Shown one piece after another: positions 37,984 through 47,212 of a stretch of DNA of 64,000 bases. The stretch spans positions 186,001 through 250,000 of the forward strand of contig FCNR01000063.1 of the NCBI GenBank assembly GCA_900016875.1, given 5' to 3'. The notes beneath the pieces were generated by a model. The model did no database searches. It was not told the origin of the DNA and was given only the letters and a program-made list of their open reading frames with translations. How positions within the stretch are numbered: the stretch's first letter is position 1; each line of letters starts with the position of its first letter. The stretch is from Eubacteriaceae bacterium CHKCI004. GTDB lineage: Bacteria; Bacillota; Clostridia; Lachnospirales; Lachnospiraceae. The position numbers were made by a program, and so were the translations under genes.

Positions 37984-39414
37984 ATGGCTACGACCTATAT
38001 TCACTTTACAGAAGAACAAAAAGATCAGGCCCGCCGCACGGATCTGCGGTCTTTCCTTCTCGGACAAGGGGAAAAAGTGGAGCGATCCGGATCGGAATAC
38101 AAATGGAATCATGGCGGAGAAAAGATTACGATCCGGGGCAATCTCTGGTTCAATCAATACAATCCGGAGGGCGGCGATGCCATTGCCTTTGCCAGAGCGT
38201 TTTATGGCCTAGATTTCCCAGAGGCCGTGAAGTTTCTCCTGGAGCAGCAAGGTGTTGTCATTCTCCCACAAAAGGGCGCACCAGCCAAGGAGAAAAAAAC
38301 CTTTGCCCTTCCAGAAAAGAATGAGGACATGCGGAGGGTTTATGCGTATCTTCTGAAAGCTCGATTTCTGGATCGGGAGGTTGTGAATGCCTTTGTCCGG
38401 GCTGGCCTGCTCTATGAAGATGCGGAATATCACAATGCGGTCTTTGTGGGAGTCGATGAAAATGGGATTGCCCGCCATGCCCATAAGCGAGACACCTACT
38501 CGGACAGCGGATTCAAGGGCAACGTAGACAGTAGCAATCCCGATTACAGTTTTCACTACATCGGGAAAAGCAACCGGCTGTATGCGTTTGAGGCCCCGAT
38601 TGATATGCTGTCCTATCTTTCTCTGCATAAGGAGAACTGGCAGGAACACAGTTATGTGGCACTCTGTTCCACAGCCACTTATGGGGCAATGCATATCCTG
38701 AAGGCGAATCCGCAGATTGATACCGTAATCACCTGCCTCGATCATGACAGTGCGGGTATCGAAGGGAACTACCGTCTGAAAGAACAAATCCTCCGACTTG
38801 GGGCCTATACGGTCATTGCGGAGCAGCCCCGTTTTAAGGACTGGAACGAGAGCCTCAAAAGCGAACATGGGTTGGAACCCATCCCCGGTACAGAGCATCC
38901 CGGCCTTCAGCGGATGCAAGGACTCTGCAAAGATTTATCCTCCACATTTATCGGCTGTAAGTGCTTAAAATATCCGCTGGACGAGCTGCAGAAACGACAT
39001 TGCAGAATCCGGGAATTGAAACAGAATGATTGGGAAGAACTGTTTATGCAATCCTATGAAATGGCGGGGATTGCTTTTTTATTGGGCCAGAAACAATTCG
39101 CTTCACTGGAGAAGTCCTACACAGCAGAACAATACGGAAAGATCCTGTTCCGTCTCTATGCGCCTCATCATGATAAGATCGGATACAAAGCCCGTATCTC
39201 TGAGATCGGGGATCGCCTGGGAGAAATCCGGCAGGCTTTTCAGAAAAATGAGATCCTGCCGGAATCCGCACAGATGGAACAGATCAAGAATACGCTCTCC
39301 CTGTCCGTGGACTGCCTGCGGCTGTATGCTTATGTAGAGCGTGAGCAACTGGAAATGCAAAGGAGGGAATCATCATGCCAAAACGAATCTTTATCAATGG
39401 CAATGCAGCAATGA
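37984..39414 (+). CDS. Toprim-domain primase of the mobilisation region
   Basis: A 476-residue protein. The N-terminal part (DLRSFLLGQGEKVERSGSEY, NLWFNQYNPEGGDAIAFAR) resembles the zinc-finger-like CHC2 fold and DUF3991. RLYAFEAPIDMLSYLSL and CLDHDSAGIEGNYRL are the Toprim Glu and D-x-D motifs. It likely primes the transferred strand. AAAGGAGG precedes the ATG, 13 bp after the relaxase. Confidence 0.88.
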   Translation: MATTYIHFTEEQKDQARRTDLRSFLLGQGEKVERSGSEYKWNHGGEKITIRGNLWFNQYNPEGGDAIAFARAFYGLDFPEAVKFLLEQQGVVILPQKGAPAKEKKTFALPEKNEDMRRVYAYLLKARFLDREVVNAFVRAGLLYEDAEYHNAVFVGVDENGIARHAHKRDTYSDSGFKGNVDSSNPDYSFHYIGKSNRLYAFEAPIDMLSYLSLHKENWQEHSYVALCSTATYGAMHILKANPQIDTVITCLDHDSAGIEGNYRLKEQILRLGAYTVIAEQPRFKDWNESLKSEHGLEPIPGTEHPGLQRMQGLCKDLSSTFIGCKCLKYPLDELQKRHCRIRELKQNDWEELFMQSYEMAGIAFLLGQKQFASLEKSYTAEQYGKILFRLYAPHHDKIGYKARISEIGDRLGEIRQAFQKNEILPESAQMEQIKNTLSLSVDCLRLYAYVEREQLEMQRRESSCQNESLSMAMQQ

Positions 39415-39422
39415 AAATCTGA
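39375..39422 (+). CDS. Possible 15-residue peptide (MPKRIFINGNAAMKI)
   Basis: An ATG with GGAGGGAA ideally spaced, inside the end of the primase gene in another frame, ending just before the coupling-protein gene. It may be a coupling leader or the remnant of a deleted small gene. Confidence 0.3.
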   Translation: MPKRIFINGNAAMKI

Positions 39423-39464
39423 TTGAAAAGGAGTGATACAGAAAACTGGAAAGCGTGTTGTCCT

Positions 39465-41117
39465 ATGGACAATATTGCAGCTCTCATTCTTGTGGCTGTT
39501 GTCATGCTTGGCGTCCTGGGCGGCGTCTCTTTGCTTGCCCATATGTACACGCTCAATATCAAGAGCAAGACCGTTGGCAATGGCCAGCACGGAACTGCGA
39601 GGTGGGCTACGAAATCGGAGATCCGGAAAACCTATAAACACATCCCCTTTGAGCCGGAGCAGTGGCGGCAAGGCAAACACTTGCCCAAGGATCAGGGAAT
39701 TGTGGTGGGATGCACCAGCTCCAGGGGCGGAACCACAGCCCTTATCGATACCGGCGATGTCCATGCCCTGATGATCGGCGCCGCCGGTGTCGGTAAAACT
39801 GCCTATTGGCTTTATCCCTGCATCGAATACGCCTGCGCTTCTGGTATGAGCTTTCTCTCAACAGATACCAAAGGCGATGTCATGCGGAACTATGGAACCA
39901 TCGCCAAAGAGCATTATGGCTATCAGGTATCGGTGATCGACCTGAGAAATCCAACCCGGAGCAATGGCAACAATCTGCTCCATCTGGTAAACAAGTATAT
40001 GGATCTGTACAAAGAGCATCCGAAAGAGCTGGTCTACAAGGCCCGCTGTGAGAAGTATGCCAAGATCATCAGCAAGACCATCATCCTCTCCGGGATGGAT
40101 GCGGCCAGCTTTGGCCAGAACGCCTATTTCTATGATGCGGCGGAAGGTCTGCTGACTGCGACCATCTTATTGGTCGCTGAGTTCTGCGAACCGGAGAAGC
40201 GTCACATCGTCTCCGTGTTCAAGATCATCCAGGAGCTGTTGGCTCCCTCGCAGAAAAAGGGAAAAAATCAGTTCCAGCAGCTCATGGAACTTCTGCCCGA
40301 TGACCACAAAGCGAAATGGTTTGCCGGGGCCGCCCTCAATACTGCCGAACAATCTATGGCCAGTGTCATGAGTACAGCCCTGTCCAGGCTAAATGCTTTT
40401 CTGGACTCCGAGCTGGAGCAGCTCCTATGCTTTGACACGGAGATTGATGCGGAGAAGTTCTGCCGGGAGAAATGTGCCATCTTCCTGATCATGCCGGAGG
40501 AAAATCCCAATACCTTCTTCATGATCTCCCTGATCATCCAGCAGCTTTACCGGGAGATCCTGGTCGTGGCGGATGAGATGGGCGGGAAACTGGAAAACCG
40601 CTGTGTGTTCTTCTGCGATGAGTATGGCACCCTTCCAAAGATTGAGAGCGCTGAGATGATGTTCTCCGCCTCCCGATCCCGCCGCCTGCAGATCGTGCCG
40701 GTGATCCAATCCTTTGCCCAGCTTGAAAAAAACTATGGCAAGGAAGGGGCGGAGATTATCGTGGACAATACCCAGCTCACCATCTTCGGCGGCTTTGCGC
40801 CCAACAGCTCTTCGGCGGAGGTGCTATCCAAGGCCCTGGGGAGCCGGACGGTCATGTCCGAATCGGTCAGCCGGGGGAAGAACGATCCGTCCCAATCCCT
40901 GCAGATGATGGAACGGGCGCTCATGACACCAGATGAACTCAAGAGCATGCCAAAAGGCCAGTTTATTGTGATGAAGACTGGCTTCTATCCCATGAAGGTT
41001 AAGTTGAAGCTGTTCTTCAAATGGGGCATCCAGTTTGAAGAAGAATATGTTGTAGAGGAAAAGGGCAACCGGAAGGTGGCCTATGCCGAGAAGCAGGAGA
41101 CCTGGACGGGATCGTGA
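39465..41117 (+). CDS. VirD4/TraG-type coupling protein
   Basis: A 550-residue type IV coupling ATPase. An N-terminal membrane helix (ALILVAVVMLGVLGGVSLLA) is followed by GTARWATKSEI, Walker A GAAGVGKTAYWL, FLSTDTKGDV and Walker B VFFCDEYGTLPKIE. It links the relaxosome to a conjugation pore supplied by another element. ATG 39465 lacks a clear ribosome site; an AAAGGAGTG with a GTG at 39433 opens only a different frame, so the start is uncertain. Confidence 0.9.
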   Translation: MDNIAALILVAVVMLGVLGGVSLLAHMYTLNIKSKTVGNGQHGTARWATKSEIRKTYKHIPFEPEQWRQGKHLPKDQGIVVGCTSSRGGTTALIDTGDVHALMIGAAGVGKTAYWLYPCIEYACASGMSFLSTDTKGDVMRNYGTIAKEHYGYQVSVIDLRNPTRSNGNNLLHLVNKYMDLYKEHPKELVYKARCEKYAKIISKTIILSGMDAASFGQNAYFYDAAEGLLTATILLVAEFCEPEKRHIVSVFKIIQELLAPSQKKGKNQFQQLMELLPDDHKAKWFAGAALNTAEQSMASVMSTALSRLNAFLDSELEQLLCFDTEIDAEKFCREKCAIFLIMPEENPNTFFMISLIIQQLYREILVVADEMGGKLENRCVFFCDEYGTLPKIESAEMMFSASRSRRLQIVPVIQSFAQLEKNYGKEGAEIIVDNTQLTIFGGFAPNSSSAEVLSKALGSRTVMSESVSRGKNDPSQSLQMMERALMTPDELKSMPKGQFIVMKTGFYPMKVKLKLFFKWGIQFEEEYVVEEKGNRKVAYAEKQETWTGS

Positions 41118-41371
41118 AGAAGTACCACCCGGAGTGGCTGATGGAGGATGCTCCGCCAGCAGAGGCCATCCCACCGGCTGGAGGGCAGGCACAGGCCATG
41201 ACGGAGCGAAATCAGCCATCCTCCAGGGAGAAAAGAAAAGGCGGCGGCACAGGGCTGCGGACTGCGCCAAGAGCCGCCAGACCGGAACGTAAGGCGGAGG
41301 AAGGCATACGGGAGAACCGGATGCTCCATCCGCCAAAAACTGTGGAGGTGAGTGAGGATGGGCAGGCTTGA
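41114..41371 (+). CDS. Small basic protein after the coupling protein
   Basis: An 85-residue polar protein rich in Pro, Arg and Glu. It starts at a GTG that overlaps the coupling-protein stop (GTGA), so it is translationally coupled. Members of this type follow VirD4 genes in Lachnospiraceae elements; the function is unknown. Confidence 0.6.
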   Translation: MKKYHPEWLMEDAPPAEAIPPAGGQAQAMTERNQPSSREKRKGGGTGLRTAPRAARPERKAEEGIRENRMLHPPKTVEVSEDGQA

Positions 41372-41617
41372 TTTTCTCTACTGCATGGAACTGCCGCACC
41401 GGGCTGTGGCAGTGTATTTGTATCTTTATGATCGGGCCAACCGGGATGGAGAATGCTGGCCCTCCATCCCGACCATTGCCCGTGAATTGAAACTTTCAGA
41501 ATCAACTGTGAGACGGCAATCCAGGACTTAAAAAAGGCAGAGCTTCTCGTCACTGAGCAAAGGTACCGTGTCAGGGGCGGCAAGAGCAGCCTGCTTTTTC
41601 AGATCCGGAAACTGTGA
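41358..41617 (+). pseudogene. HTH replication/transfer protein with one frameshift
   Basis: The frame from ATG 41358 reads a winged-helix start (MGRLDFLYCMELPHRAVAVY, SIPTIARELKLSESTVRR) and hits a stop at 41529-41531. Skipping one base after CGG restores AIQDLKKAELLVTEQRYRVRGGKSSLLFQIRKL to 41617. A single-base deletion therefore inactivates it, unless it is a sequencing error. The gap 41618-41775 has no gene. Confidence 0.85.
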
Positions 41618-41733
41618 CCGTGTAAAAATACCACCTTCCGCCAAGGGGCAACTGCGCCCTTTTGATGAAAGGTGGCACCTGGCATGATGACAGGAGAAGG
41701 TGAACTTCCCACTGTAAGAGATATTTACAGCAG

Positions 41734-41770
41734 AAAAAGAAGAACAGCAGCCTGAGTGGATCAGACTGCT
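41734..41770 (-). terminator. Terminator of cassette 1
   Basis: On the minus strand AGCAG-T-CTGA and TCAG-G-CTGCT pair, followed by a T/C-rich tail. The same hairpin recurs after the other two winged-helix genes (54725-54763, 63583-63623). Confidence 0.75.
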
Positions 41771-41775
41771 GACTC

Positions 41776-42207
41776 TTATTTTTCTGCTTGTACTTCAAAA
41801 CAGTATCCGACTTCCCGGACGGATCGGATGGTAAAGGGAGCATTGGGAGCTGCCTGGTACAGTTTTTCTCGTAGATTACAGATGTGAAAGCCGATGGTGT
41901 TGTTTTCACTACCAGACGGGCAATCTCCCCAAACCTTCTCATAAATCTGATTATAAGTAAGTACATGCCCCTTGTTGGCTGCAAGCAATAGAAGGATTTC
42001 GTATTCCTTCGCGGTGAGCTGAATCTCTTGGCGATTACGAAAAACTTTCCGCTTGCTTGGATAGATCTCCAGACCAGGGAGGGATAGCATCGGCTCCCTG
42101 GCCAATTCGTATGTTTCTATCTCCGGATGGCATTTCAGGATGGAAAGAATCTCATCGAATGCTTCAGAGTCTTGTTCTGACAATTCTAAGATGATTACTC
42201 GTCCGAT
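41776..42207 (-). CDS. PhoB-type winged-helix protein, copy 1
   Basis: A protein of about 143 residues. The C-terminal 95 residues are an OmpR/PhoB winged helix (LTAKEYEILLLLAANKGHVLTYNQIYEKVWG, IRSVREVGYCFEV). The first part has no receiver-domain phosphorylation site. The start is unusual. AGGAGG lies 7 nt before an ATC codon at 42207, and the paralogue at 55200 has the same arrangement. The first ordinary start is a TTG at 42183 without a ribosome site. It is last in the ABC-DtxR operon and overlaps the DtxR stop. Confidence 0.8.
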   Translation of the reverse strand: MGRVIILELSEQDSEAFDEILSILKCHPEIETYELAREPMLSLPGLEIYPSKRKVFRNRQEIQLTAKEYEILLLLAANKGHVLTYNQIYEKVWGDCPSGSENNTIGFHICNLREKLYQAAPNAPFTIRSVREVGYCFEVQAEK

Positions 42208-42587
42208 GGTACCACCTCCTGGTTGTTGCTTTCAGAAGACTTTTTAAGGCGTTCAAAACTTTCTGTGCTGATAACATGTTCTATTCGACAAGCATCGGCC
42301 TCTGCTGTTTTAGGATCTACCCCTAATGCTATAAGTCGTTCTGTAAAGAAACAGTGACGCTCATAAATTTGTTCCGCAACCTCACGGCCCACATCAGTCA
42401 AATGGAGAAAGTGATTTTCGTCCATTGTGAGAAAACCCCCTTCTTTTAGTGTATTGACCGCAACACATACGCTGGGTTTTGACACCTCCATGTGTCGGGC
42501 TACATCTACGGAGCGCACCATGCCCATCTTCTTGTGGAGAATAAGGATAGCCTCCAGATAGTCCTCCCCGGACGCATGAAGTTTCAT
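42195..42587 (-). CDS. DtxR-type metal-dependent regulator, copy 1
   Basis: A 130-residue protein. It has a winged helix (SVDVARHMEVSKPSVCVAVNTLKEGGFL) and a dimerisation domain with the metal motif DACRIEHV. Its Cys-x-x-Glu-His matches the iron-type site of DtxR/IdeR (Cys102, Glu105, His106) rather than the manganese type. The SH3-like third domain is absent. Iron-bound members repress uptake genes. AAGGGAGG precedes ATG 42587, 11 bp after the ABC gene. Confidence 0.9.
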   Translation of the reverse strand: MKLHASGEDYLEAILILHKKMGMVRSVDVARHMEVSKPSVCVAVNTLKEGGFLTMDENHFLHLTDVGREVAEQIYERHCFFTERLIALGVDPKTAEADACRIEHVISTESFERLKKSSESNNQEVVPSDE

Positions 42588-42598
42588 TAGAACCTCCC

Positions 42599-44347
42599 TT
42601 ACTGTATCCGCCAGCCCTCGGCTTGTTCGCGGATTTGGATAAACTTTTTGTAAGTACCTTCCTGTTGCAACAGTTCCTTATGTGTACCTCTCTGAGCCAC
42701 AGTTCCGCCATCAATCACAAGGATTTGGTCGGCGTTCTCAATCGTGGCCAGGCGATGAGCAATCGTAATAATGGTCTTGCCATGTGTCAGGGCAGAAATA
42801 GCTTCTTGGATCAAATGCTCATTCTCAGGGTCAATGCTTGCTGTTGCCTCATCCAAGATAACAATGGGAGCATCCTTGAGCATCGCCCTGGCGATAGAAA
42901 TTCTTTGCTTTTCACCGCCGGAAAGCGAAGATCCCCCTTCACCAATCACCGTGTCATATCCGTCTGGCAAAGCCATTATGAAGTCATGGCAGCGGGCCGC
43001 TTTTGCGGCGGCGACAATCTGCTCATCCGTAGCGTCCGGGCTGCCGAATTTAATGTTATTTTTGATGGTATCCCGGAACAAATAGACATTCTGAAAAACC
43101 ATGCTGATATTTTTGAGCAGACTATCGCAGGTAAATCTGCGAATATCCGTTCCACCAATGGTAATCGTTCCGCTGTTGACATCGTAAAAACAGGCAATCA
43201 GGTTACACAGTGTAGATTTTCCGCTGCCAGATGGCCCCACGATGGCCGTTGTGCTATTCTGCGGAATTTTGAAGTTCAGGTCATGCAGAACAATCCGGCT
43301 GTCATATCCGAAAGAAACATCCCTAAACTCAATATCATAGGATACCGGTTTTATGTCGGTGCCGTCCCGGTCGATATAGTTTACATTCTCCAACGCTTCC
43401 AGCTTATTCATGGCAGAGTCCACAACTCCAAGCATATGGGCCGCGTCATTGATATTCTCCACGCTGCCGAACATCACAAAAGAGAACAGGACAAACATCA
43501 GGAAGAACGCCATACTCATTTGTCCCTGCAATGCCTGCCATGCACAAATAAAGACAATTCCCATCGAAGCCAGTTTCAAGGCAAACAAATGCAGACAGTT
43601 AAAGGGAGTAAAGCCTTTTTCTACCTTGATATGAATATCTTTCAGGTCTTTACTGGCATTACGAAAGTTCTCGATAGAGGCTCCTTCCTGTCCAAAAGAC
43701 TTTACAATGGAAAGCCCCCGGATGTATTCAATCGCTGCGCCGGACATATCCTCCATTGCTTTATGGGTTGTTGCAGCGGTTTTTTCACTGTGTCTGCTGA
43801 TCCCCTGCAAAGCCAGCGCCGAAAGAGCAACGCCGACAATGGAAATAACCGCAGCAACGGGGCTGAAGAAGAGCAGGCATAAAACGATGGCAATAAACTT
43901 TGCGTATCCATTGATGATGACATCCACCATTTTCATACCCTGTAATTCCAAAGTAGACAATTCCGTGGTAACACCTGCCAGAATGTCACCCACACTGTTC
44001 TGCGAAAAGTACCCAAGGGGAACCCGTTTCAGTACATCGCCCAGATGAATACGCTGTCCGGCGGCCACTTCATATCCAATGCTTTCCTGCAATACTGCCC
44101 GGAGATAAGAAAGCAGGAAGTTCAGTGCAATCGAGCCAATAATGATCCCCAGCATTTGCCAGATTAAAACAGTATCAATCGCAGTATTCGTCCAGTATGC
44201 CTGGATTGCTTTATCCAGTGCGAATGCGGCTGCCATTGTAGGAATAGCAGTAGACAAACTGCTGAAAAAGGAACACACAGAACCAAGATAGAGGCGGCCT
44301 TTATATTTACCAGCCCATCGGATAATGCGTTTCATTGACTTAAACAT
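42599..44347 (-). CDS. Exporter-fold ABC half-transporter, cassette 1 (second of pair)
   Basis: A 582-residue protein with six membrane helices (1-310) and an ATPase domain (Walker A GPSGSGKSTLC, signature SLSGGEKQR, Walker B VILDEATASID, IAHRLAT). The start at 44347 follows AGGAGGTGGGTG, and the gene overlaps its partner by 8 bp. The pair, next to DtxR and AraC genes and ECF components, has the architecture of YbtP/YbtQ and IrtA/IrtB, which import iron-siderophores despite the exporter fold. Drug export is the alternative. Confidence 0.88.
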   Translation of the reverse strand: MFKSMKRIIRWAGKYKGRLYLGSVCSFFSSLSTAIPTMAAAFALDKAIQAYWTNTAIDTVLIWQMLGIIIGSIALNFLLSYLRAVLQESIGYEVAAGQRIHLGDVLKRVPLGYFSQNSVGDILAGVTTELSTLELQGMKMVDVIINGYAKFIAIVLCLLFFSPVAAVISIVGVALSALALQGISRHSEKTAATTHKAMEDMSGAAIEYIRGLSIVKSFGQEGASIENFRNASKDLKDIHIKVEKGFTPFNCLHLFALKLASMGIVFICAWQALQGQMSMAFFLMFVLFSFVMFGSVENINDAAHMLGVVDSAMNKLEALENVNYIDRDGTDIKPVSYDIEFRDVSFGYDSRIVLHDLNFKIPQNSTTAIVGPSGSGKSTLCNLIACFYDVNSGTITIGGTDIRRFTCDSLLKNISMVFQNVYLFRDTIKNNIKFGSPDATDEQIVAAAKAARCHDFIMALPDGYDTVIGEGGSSLSGGEKQRISIARAMLKDAPIVILDEATASIDPENEHLIQEAISALTHGKTIITIAHRLATIENADQILVIDGGTVAQRGTHKELLQQEGTYKKFIQIREQAEGWRIQ

Positions 44348-46121
44348 TGACACCCACCTCCTTTTTCTCGCCCACAGACCAGTTCTTTGCACCAATATGT
44401 GCCTGCCACATATCCGCATAAAGCGGGCAGCGTTCCAGGAGTTCCTCCTGCTTTCCGCAATCAACAATCTGTCCTTTCTTCAAAACGACAATCTGATCTG
44501 CGTTTTGAATGGTAGACAGACGGTGTGCAATCACCAGCAGGGTTTTTCCTTTGGAAAGGGCCATGATGGATTTCTGGATTTTATCTTCATTCTGCGGGTC
44601 AGTGAAGGCAGTTGCCTCGTCCAAAATCACAATAGGCGCATTTTTCAGGATTGCTCTCGCAATAGCAATTCGTTGCTTTTCTCCGCCGGAGAGCCGCTTG
44701 CCAGCGTCACCGGCCGGGGTATCATATCCTTTTTCCAGTCGAACAATGAAATCATCACAGCAGGCCGCTTTTGCGGCGGCATATACTTCCTCATCCGTAG
44801 CATTTGGATTACCCAGGCGGATGTTCTCTTTGAGAGAGCAGTTGAACAGGAAATTGTCCTGTGTCACGAAACTGACCAATTCGGAAAGCTGCCGGATGGA
44901 AAGTTCCTTGATATTCGTGCCGCCGATGGAGATGCTGCCGCCGGTCACATCCCAAAACCGGGCAATCAGCCGGGCAACGGTGGACTTGCCCCCGCCGGAT
45001 GGTCCAACCAGGGCTGTAAAACTTCCCTGCGGCATTTTCAGGCTGATGTCATGCAACACTTCGTTTTGCCCGGTGCCATCATAGGAGAAAGACACATCCT
45101 GTAAAACAATATCTGTGTGCCTGATCGGAACAGTTTTACCAGAGTCCAGCAATACAGGCAGGTTCAGAAGTTCATTTGCAGCTTCTACTGCATACTCCAT
45201 TGACTTTGCCTCGTTGATAAAAGTAGTAGCTTTCATCAGCGGGCCGACAATACTCAGCGAAAGAATAATTCCCATCGCCAATTCAGCAGGCGTGATACTC
45301 CCGCTCTGCGTCAGCAGCAAACCGATAGGAAGTACCCCCAACAGGGTGGTGGGCATAATCGCCATCATCAGGTTCATTGTTTTCCAGGTGCTTTTGAACC
45401 ACGCCAGAGTAAAATCCTTAAAGGACTTTACCGCTCCCACGAACTTCTCATAGGAACTGGTGCTTTGATTGAACGCCTTAACAACCTCAATGCCCTCTAC
45501 ATACTCAATAATGACATTGTTTACATGATTGTTTGCCTCCATATAAGCTGCGTACTGGCTGTTATAGTTCCGCATGAGAAAGAACATGGGGATCATAGAC
45601 AGAACCGGGGCGATCAGGACTGCAAGGCCCAAACGCCAGTCAATCGCCAACATCCAGATAAAAATAGCAACCGGAAGGAGCAGGTTCGATGTCAGCTCCG
45701 GGATCATGTGGGCCAGAGGCGGCTCCAAATCCTCTACCTTATCCATGATAATATTCTTCAAATAACCGATCCTTCGTCCCATTACTTCGCCAAGGGGCGC
45801 CCTCATCAGACGGTTTGCGATTTTCAGGCGAATGCCTTCCAGTATCGTGTAAGCGGAGATATGTGCCAAAATTGTGGAAATGCCAAAGCAGATGACACGG
45901 ATCAGGTATCCGCCTACTCCTACCAGACACCAGAGCATGATATTGTTCAAAGTAGCGGTCCGGTTAATGAACAGGAGTAAAATTTCATACACCGCCCAAA
46001 ACGGAACAAAGCCTCCGGCAACACTTAAAATGGCACACAAAACCGAGAGGGTCATTTTCCCTTTGCAGGGACCTGCAAAAGAGAAAAGCGTTTTGACCCA
46101 ATGCTCTTTTTGCTGCTTCAT
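44340..46121 (-). CDS. Exporter-fold ABC half-transporter, cassette 1 (first of pair)
   Basis: A 593-residue six-helix plus ATPase protein (Walker A GPSGGGKSTVA, signature RLSGGEKQR, Walker B VILDEATAFTD, IAHRLST). It starts the second operon of the cassette, after the AraC terminator and a variant GTTAA-N6-CTAAC palindrome. GAGAGGTGA precedes the ATG. It should form a heterodimer with the next gene's product. Confidence 0.88.
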   Translation of the reverse strand: MKQQKEHWVKTLFSFAGPCKGKMTLSVLCAILSVAGGFVPFWAVYEILLLFINRTATLNNIMLWCLVGVGGYLIRVICFGISTILAHISAYTILEGIRLKIANRLMRAPLGEVMGRRIGYLKNIIMDKVEDLEPPLAHMIPELTSNLLLPVAIFIWMLAIDWRLGLAVLIAPVLSMIPMFFLMRNYNSQYAAYMEANNHVNNVIIEYVEGIEVVKAFNQSTSSYEKFVGAVKSFKDFTLAWFKSTWKTMNLMMAIMPTTLLGVLPIGLLLTQSGSITPAELAMGIILSLSIVGPLMKATTFINEAKSMEYAVEAANELLNLPVLLDSGKTVPIRHTDIVLQDVSFSYDGTGQNEVLHDISLKMPQGSFTALVGPSGGGKSTVARLIARFWDVTGGSISIGGTNIKELSIRQLSELVSFVTQDNFLFNCSLKENIRLGNPNATDEEVYAAAKAACCDDFIVRLEKGYDTPAGDAGKRLSGGEKQRIAIARAILKNAPIVILDEATAFTDPQNEDKIQKSIMALSKGKTLLVIAHRLSTIQNADQIVVLKKGQIVDCGKQEELLERCPLYADMWQAHIGAKNWSVGEKKEVGVNV

Positions 46122-46157
46122 ATCAATTCACCTCTCTCGATCAATTTAGCCAGCAAA

Positions 46158-46192
46158 GAAAAAAGGATGGTTAATCTTCGCTAACCATCCTT
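46158..46192 (-). terminator. Terminator after AraC copy 1
   Basis: On the minus strand AAGGATGGTTA and TAACCATCCTT pair with a short loop, followed by TTTTTTC. The stem contains the variant operator at 46170-46185. Confidence 0.8.
46170..46185. promoter_or_regulatory. Operator variant, copy f
   Basis: GTTAA-tcttcg-CTAAC, one mismatch from the palindrome found in front of five other operons, 49 bp before the ABC start. It coincides with the terminator stem, so the match may be partly due to the hairpin. Confidence 0.45.
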
Positions 46193-46215
46193 AATGCTAT
46201 CACAATTTAATTTTT

Positions 46216-46245
46216 CTTTCCGCTCCACACGGCCTTTTTTATTCC
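46216..46245 (-). promoter_or_regulatory. 30-bp repeat, site 1 (candidate AraC site)
   Basis: It is nearly identical to 50016-50046 (shared TTTCCGCTCCA and CGGCCTTTTTTATTCC on the plus strand). It sits upstream of the ABC pair. A -10-like TAGCAT (46199-46194) lies 20 nt past its GCGG core, the same distance as in the second site. Confidence 0.55.
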
Positions 46246-46247
46246 AA

Positions 46248-47207
46248 TCAGATAATTGATTTTCGATATTCCAACGGCGTTTTCCCCATTGTCTGGTGAA
46301 ATGCGGATGCGAATTTGCTGGGACTGTCATATCCCACAAGTCCCGCAATCTCCGCCACCTTCAGCGACCTATCTGATTTCAGTAAAGAGGCAGCATAGTT
46401 CATGCGATAGTTTCTCATATATGTAAAAATCGGGCTGCCATATACCGATTTGAAACAGTTTTTCATGGGGGTCAGGGCAATATCAAACCGCGCGGAGAGT
46501 TCTTCCAGAGTATAGTTTTTTGTCAAATCCTGCGTCAGAAGTGCCTGGATCGCTTTGATTTTCTCAACCTGGCCTTTATAAAAATAGGGGCGTTCTTCTG
46601 TATGGCCTGAAAGTTCCAGCGCATCCAGATACAGCAGCAGCTCCAATACTTTGATCTTGAAATAGTCCTTTTTGATTTTGACCGGCACATTGTAGAGTTC
46701 GGAAAAAATATGCTCAATGGCCGGTTCTCCTGGAATGACATAAGGTGTACGGTCGCTGCAATACTTTTTCTGCAATTCATAAAGATCCACAGAAAAGCCT
46801 TTCATAGAGACTGGGATTTCCTTTGCCGCAGTCTCCATCTGAAAGCCAATGGAAATGCCGTGGTAGTGAGAAAGTGGAAATTCCACCTTGCCGGAATGAT
46901 GGATGCGGCGATCCACTCGAAGATCGCCAGCCTCCAAATAGCTAAAGGCATTTTGACCGACCTCCTGCTCAATGCGCCCTTCCCGGCAGTGGTCGATACA
47001 AAGCAGGTCCATATCTGTCTGGAAGCCCGAAACGCACTCCTTCATGTGGAAATCATTATACATGAGAAATACACCGGGAAAGACATGATAGAGCGTCATC
47101 ATGCCTTCGCCGGAGTTATCGCTTAAACGCATGACCTTGCAATCATCGGACTCGACCAGGTTTTGAACATTGGGGCCGTAGTACATTTCCCGGAACAGTT
47201 CCGGCAT
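46248..47207 (-). CDS. AraC-family regulator, copy 1
   Basis: A 319-residue protein. The C-terminal 100 residues contain the two AraC helix-turn-helix motifs (YTLEELSARFDIALTPMKNCFKSVYG, KVAEIAGLVGYDSPSKFASAFHQTMGKTPLEYR). The N-terminal 220 residues are a ligand domain of the kind found with siderophore loci (PchR/YbtA-like position). ATG 47207 is chosen because AAAGGAGG lies upstream. It is the last gene of the ECF operon and likely activates the operons in the presence of the loaded metallophore (inference). Confidence 0.88.
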   Translation of the reverse strand: MPELFREMYYGPNVQNLVESDDCKVMRLSDNSGEGMMTLYHVFPGVFLMYNDFHMKECVSGFQTDMDLLCIDHCREGRIEQEVGQNAFSYLEAGDLRVDRRIHHSGKVEFPLSHYHGISIGFQMETAAKEIPVSMKGFSVDLYELQKKYCSDRTPYVIPGEPAIEHIFSELYNVPVKIKKDYFKIKVLELLLYLDALELSGHTEERPYFYKGQVEKIKAIQALLTQDLTKNYTLEELSARFDIALTPMKNCFKSVYGSPIFTYMRNYRMNYAASLLKSDRSLKVAEIAGLVGYDSPSKFASAFHQTMGKTPLEYRKSII

Positions 47208-47212
47208 AGACG

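Noticed and set aside
42623-43882. 419-codon plus-strand frame opposite the ABC gene, and a similar one at 55751-56839
   Set aside because: Both mirror the same part of paralogous ABC genes; their resemblance only reflects the sense strand.
42599-46121. Cassette ABC pairs as plain multidrug exporters
   Set aside because: Sequence alone cannot exclude it, but linkage with DtxR, AraC and ECF genes and shared operators favours import; kept as an alternative.
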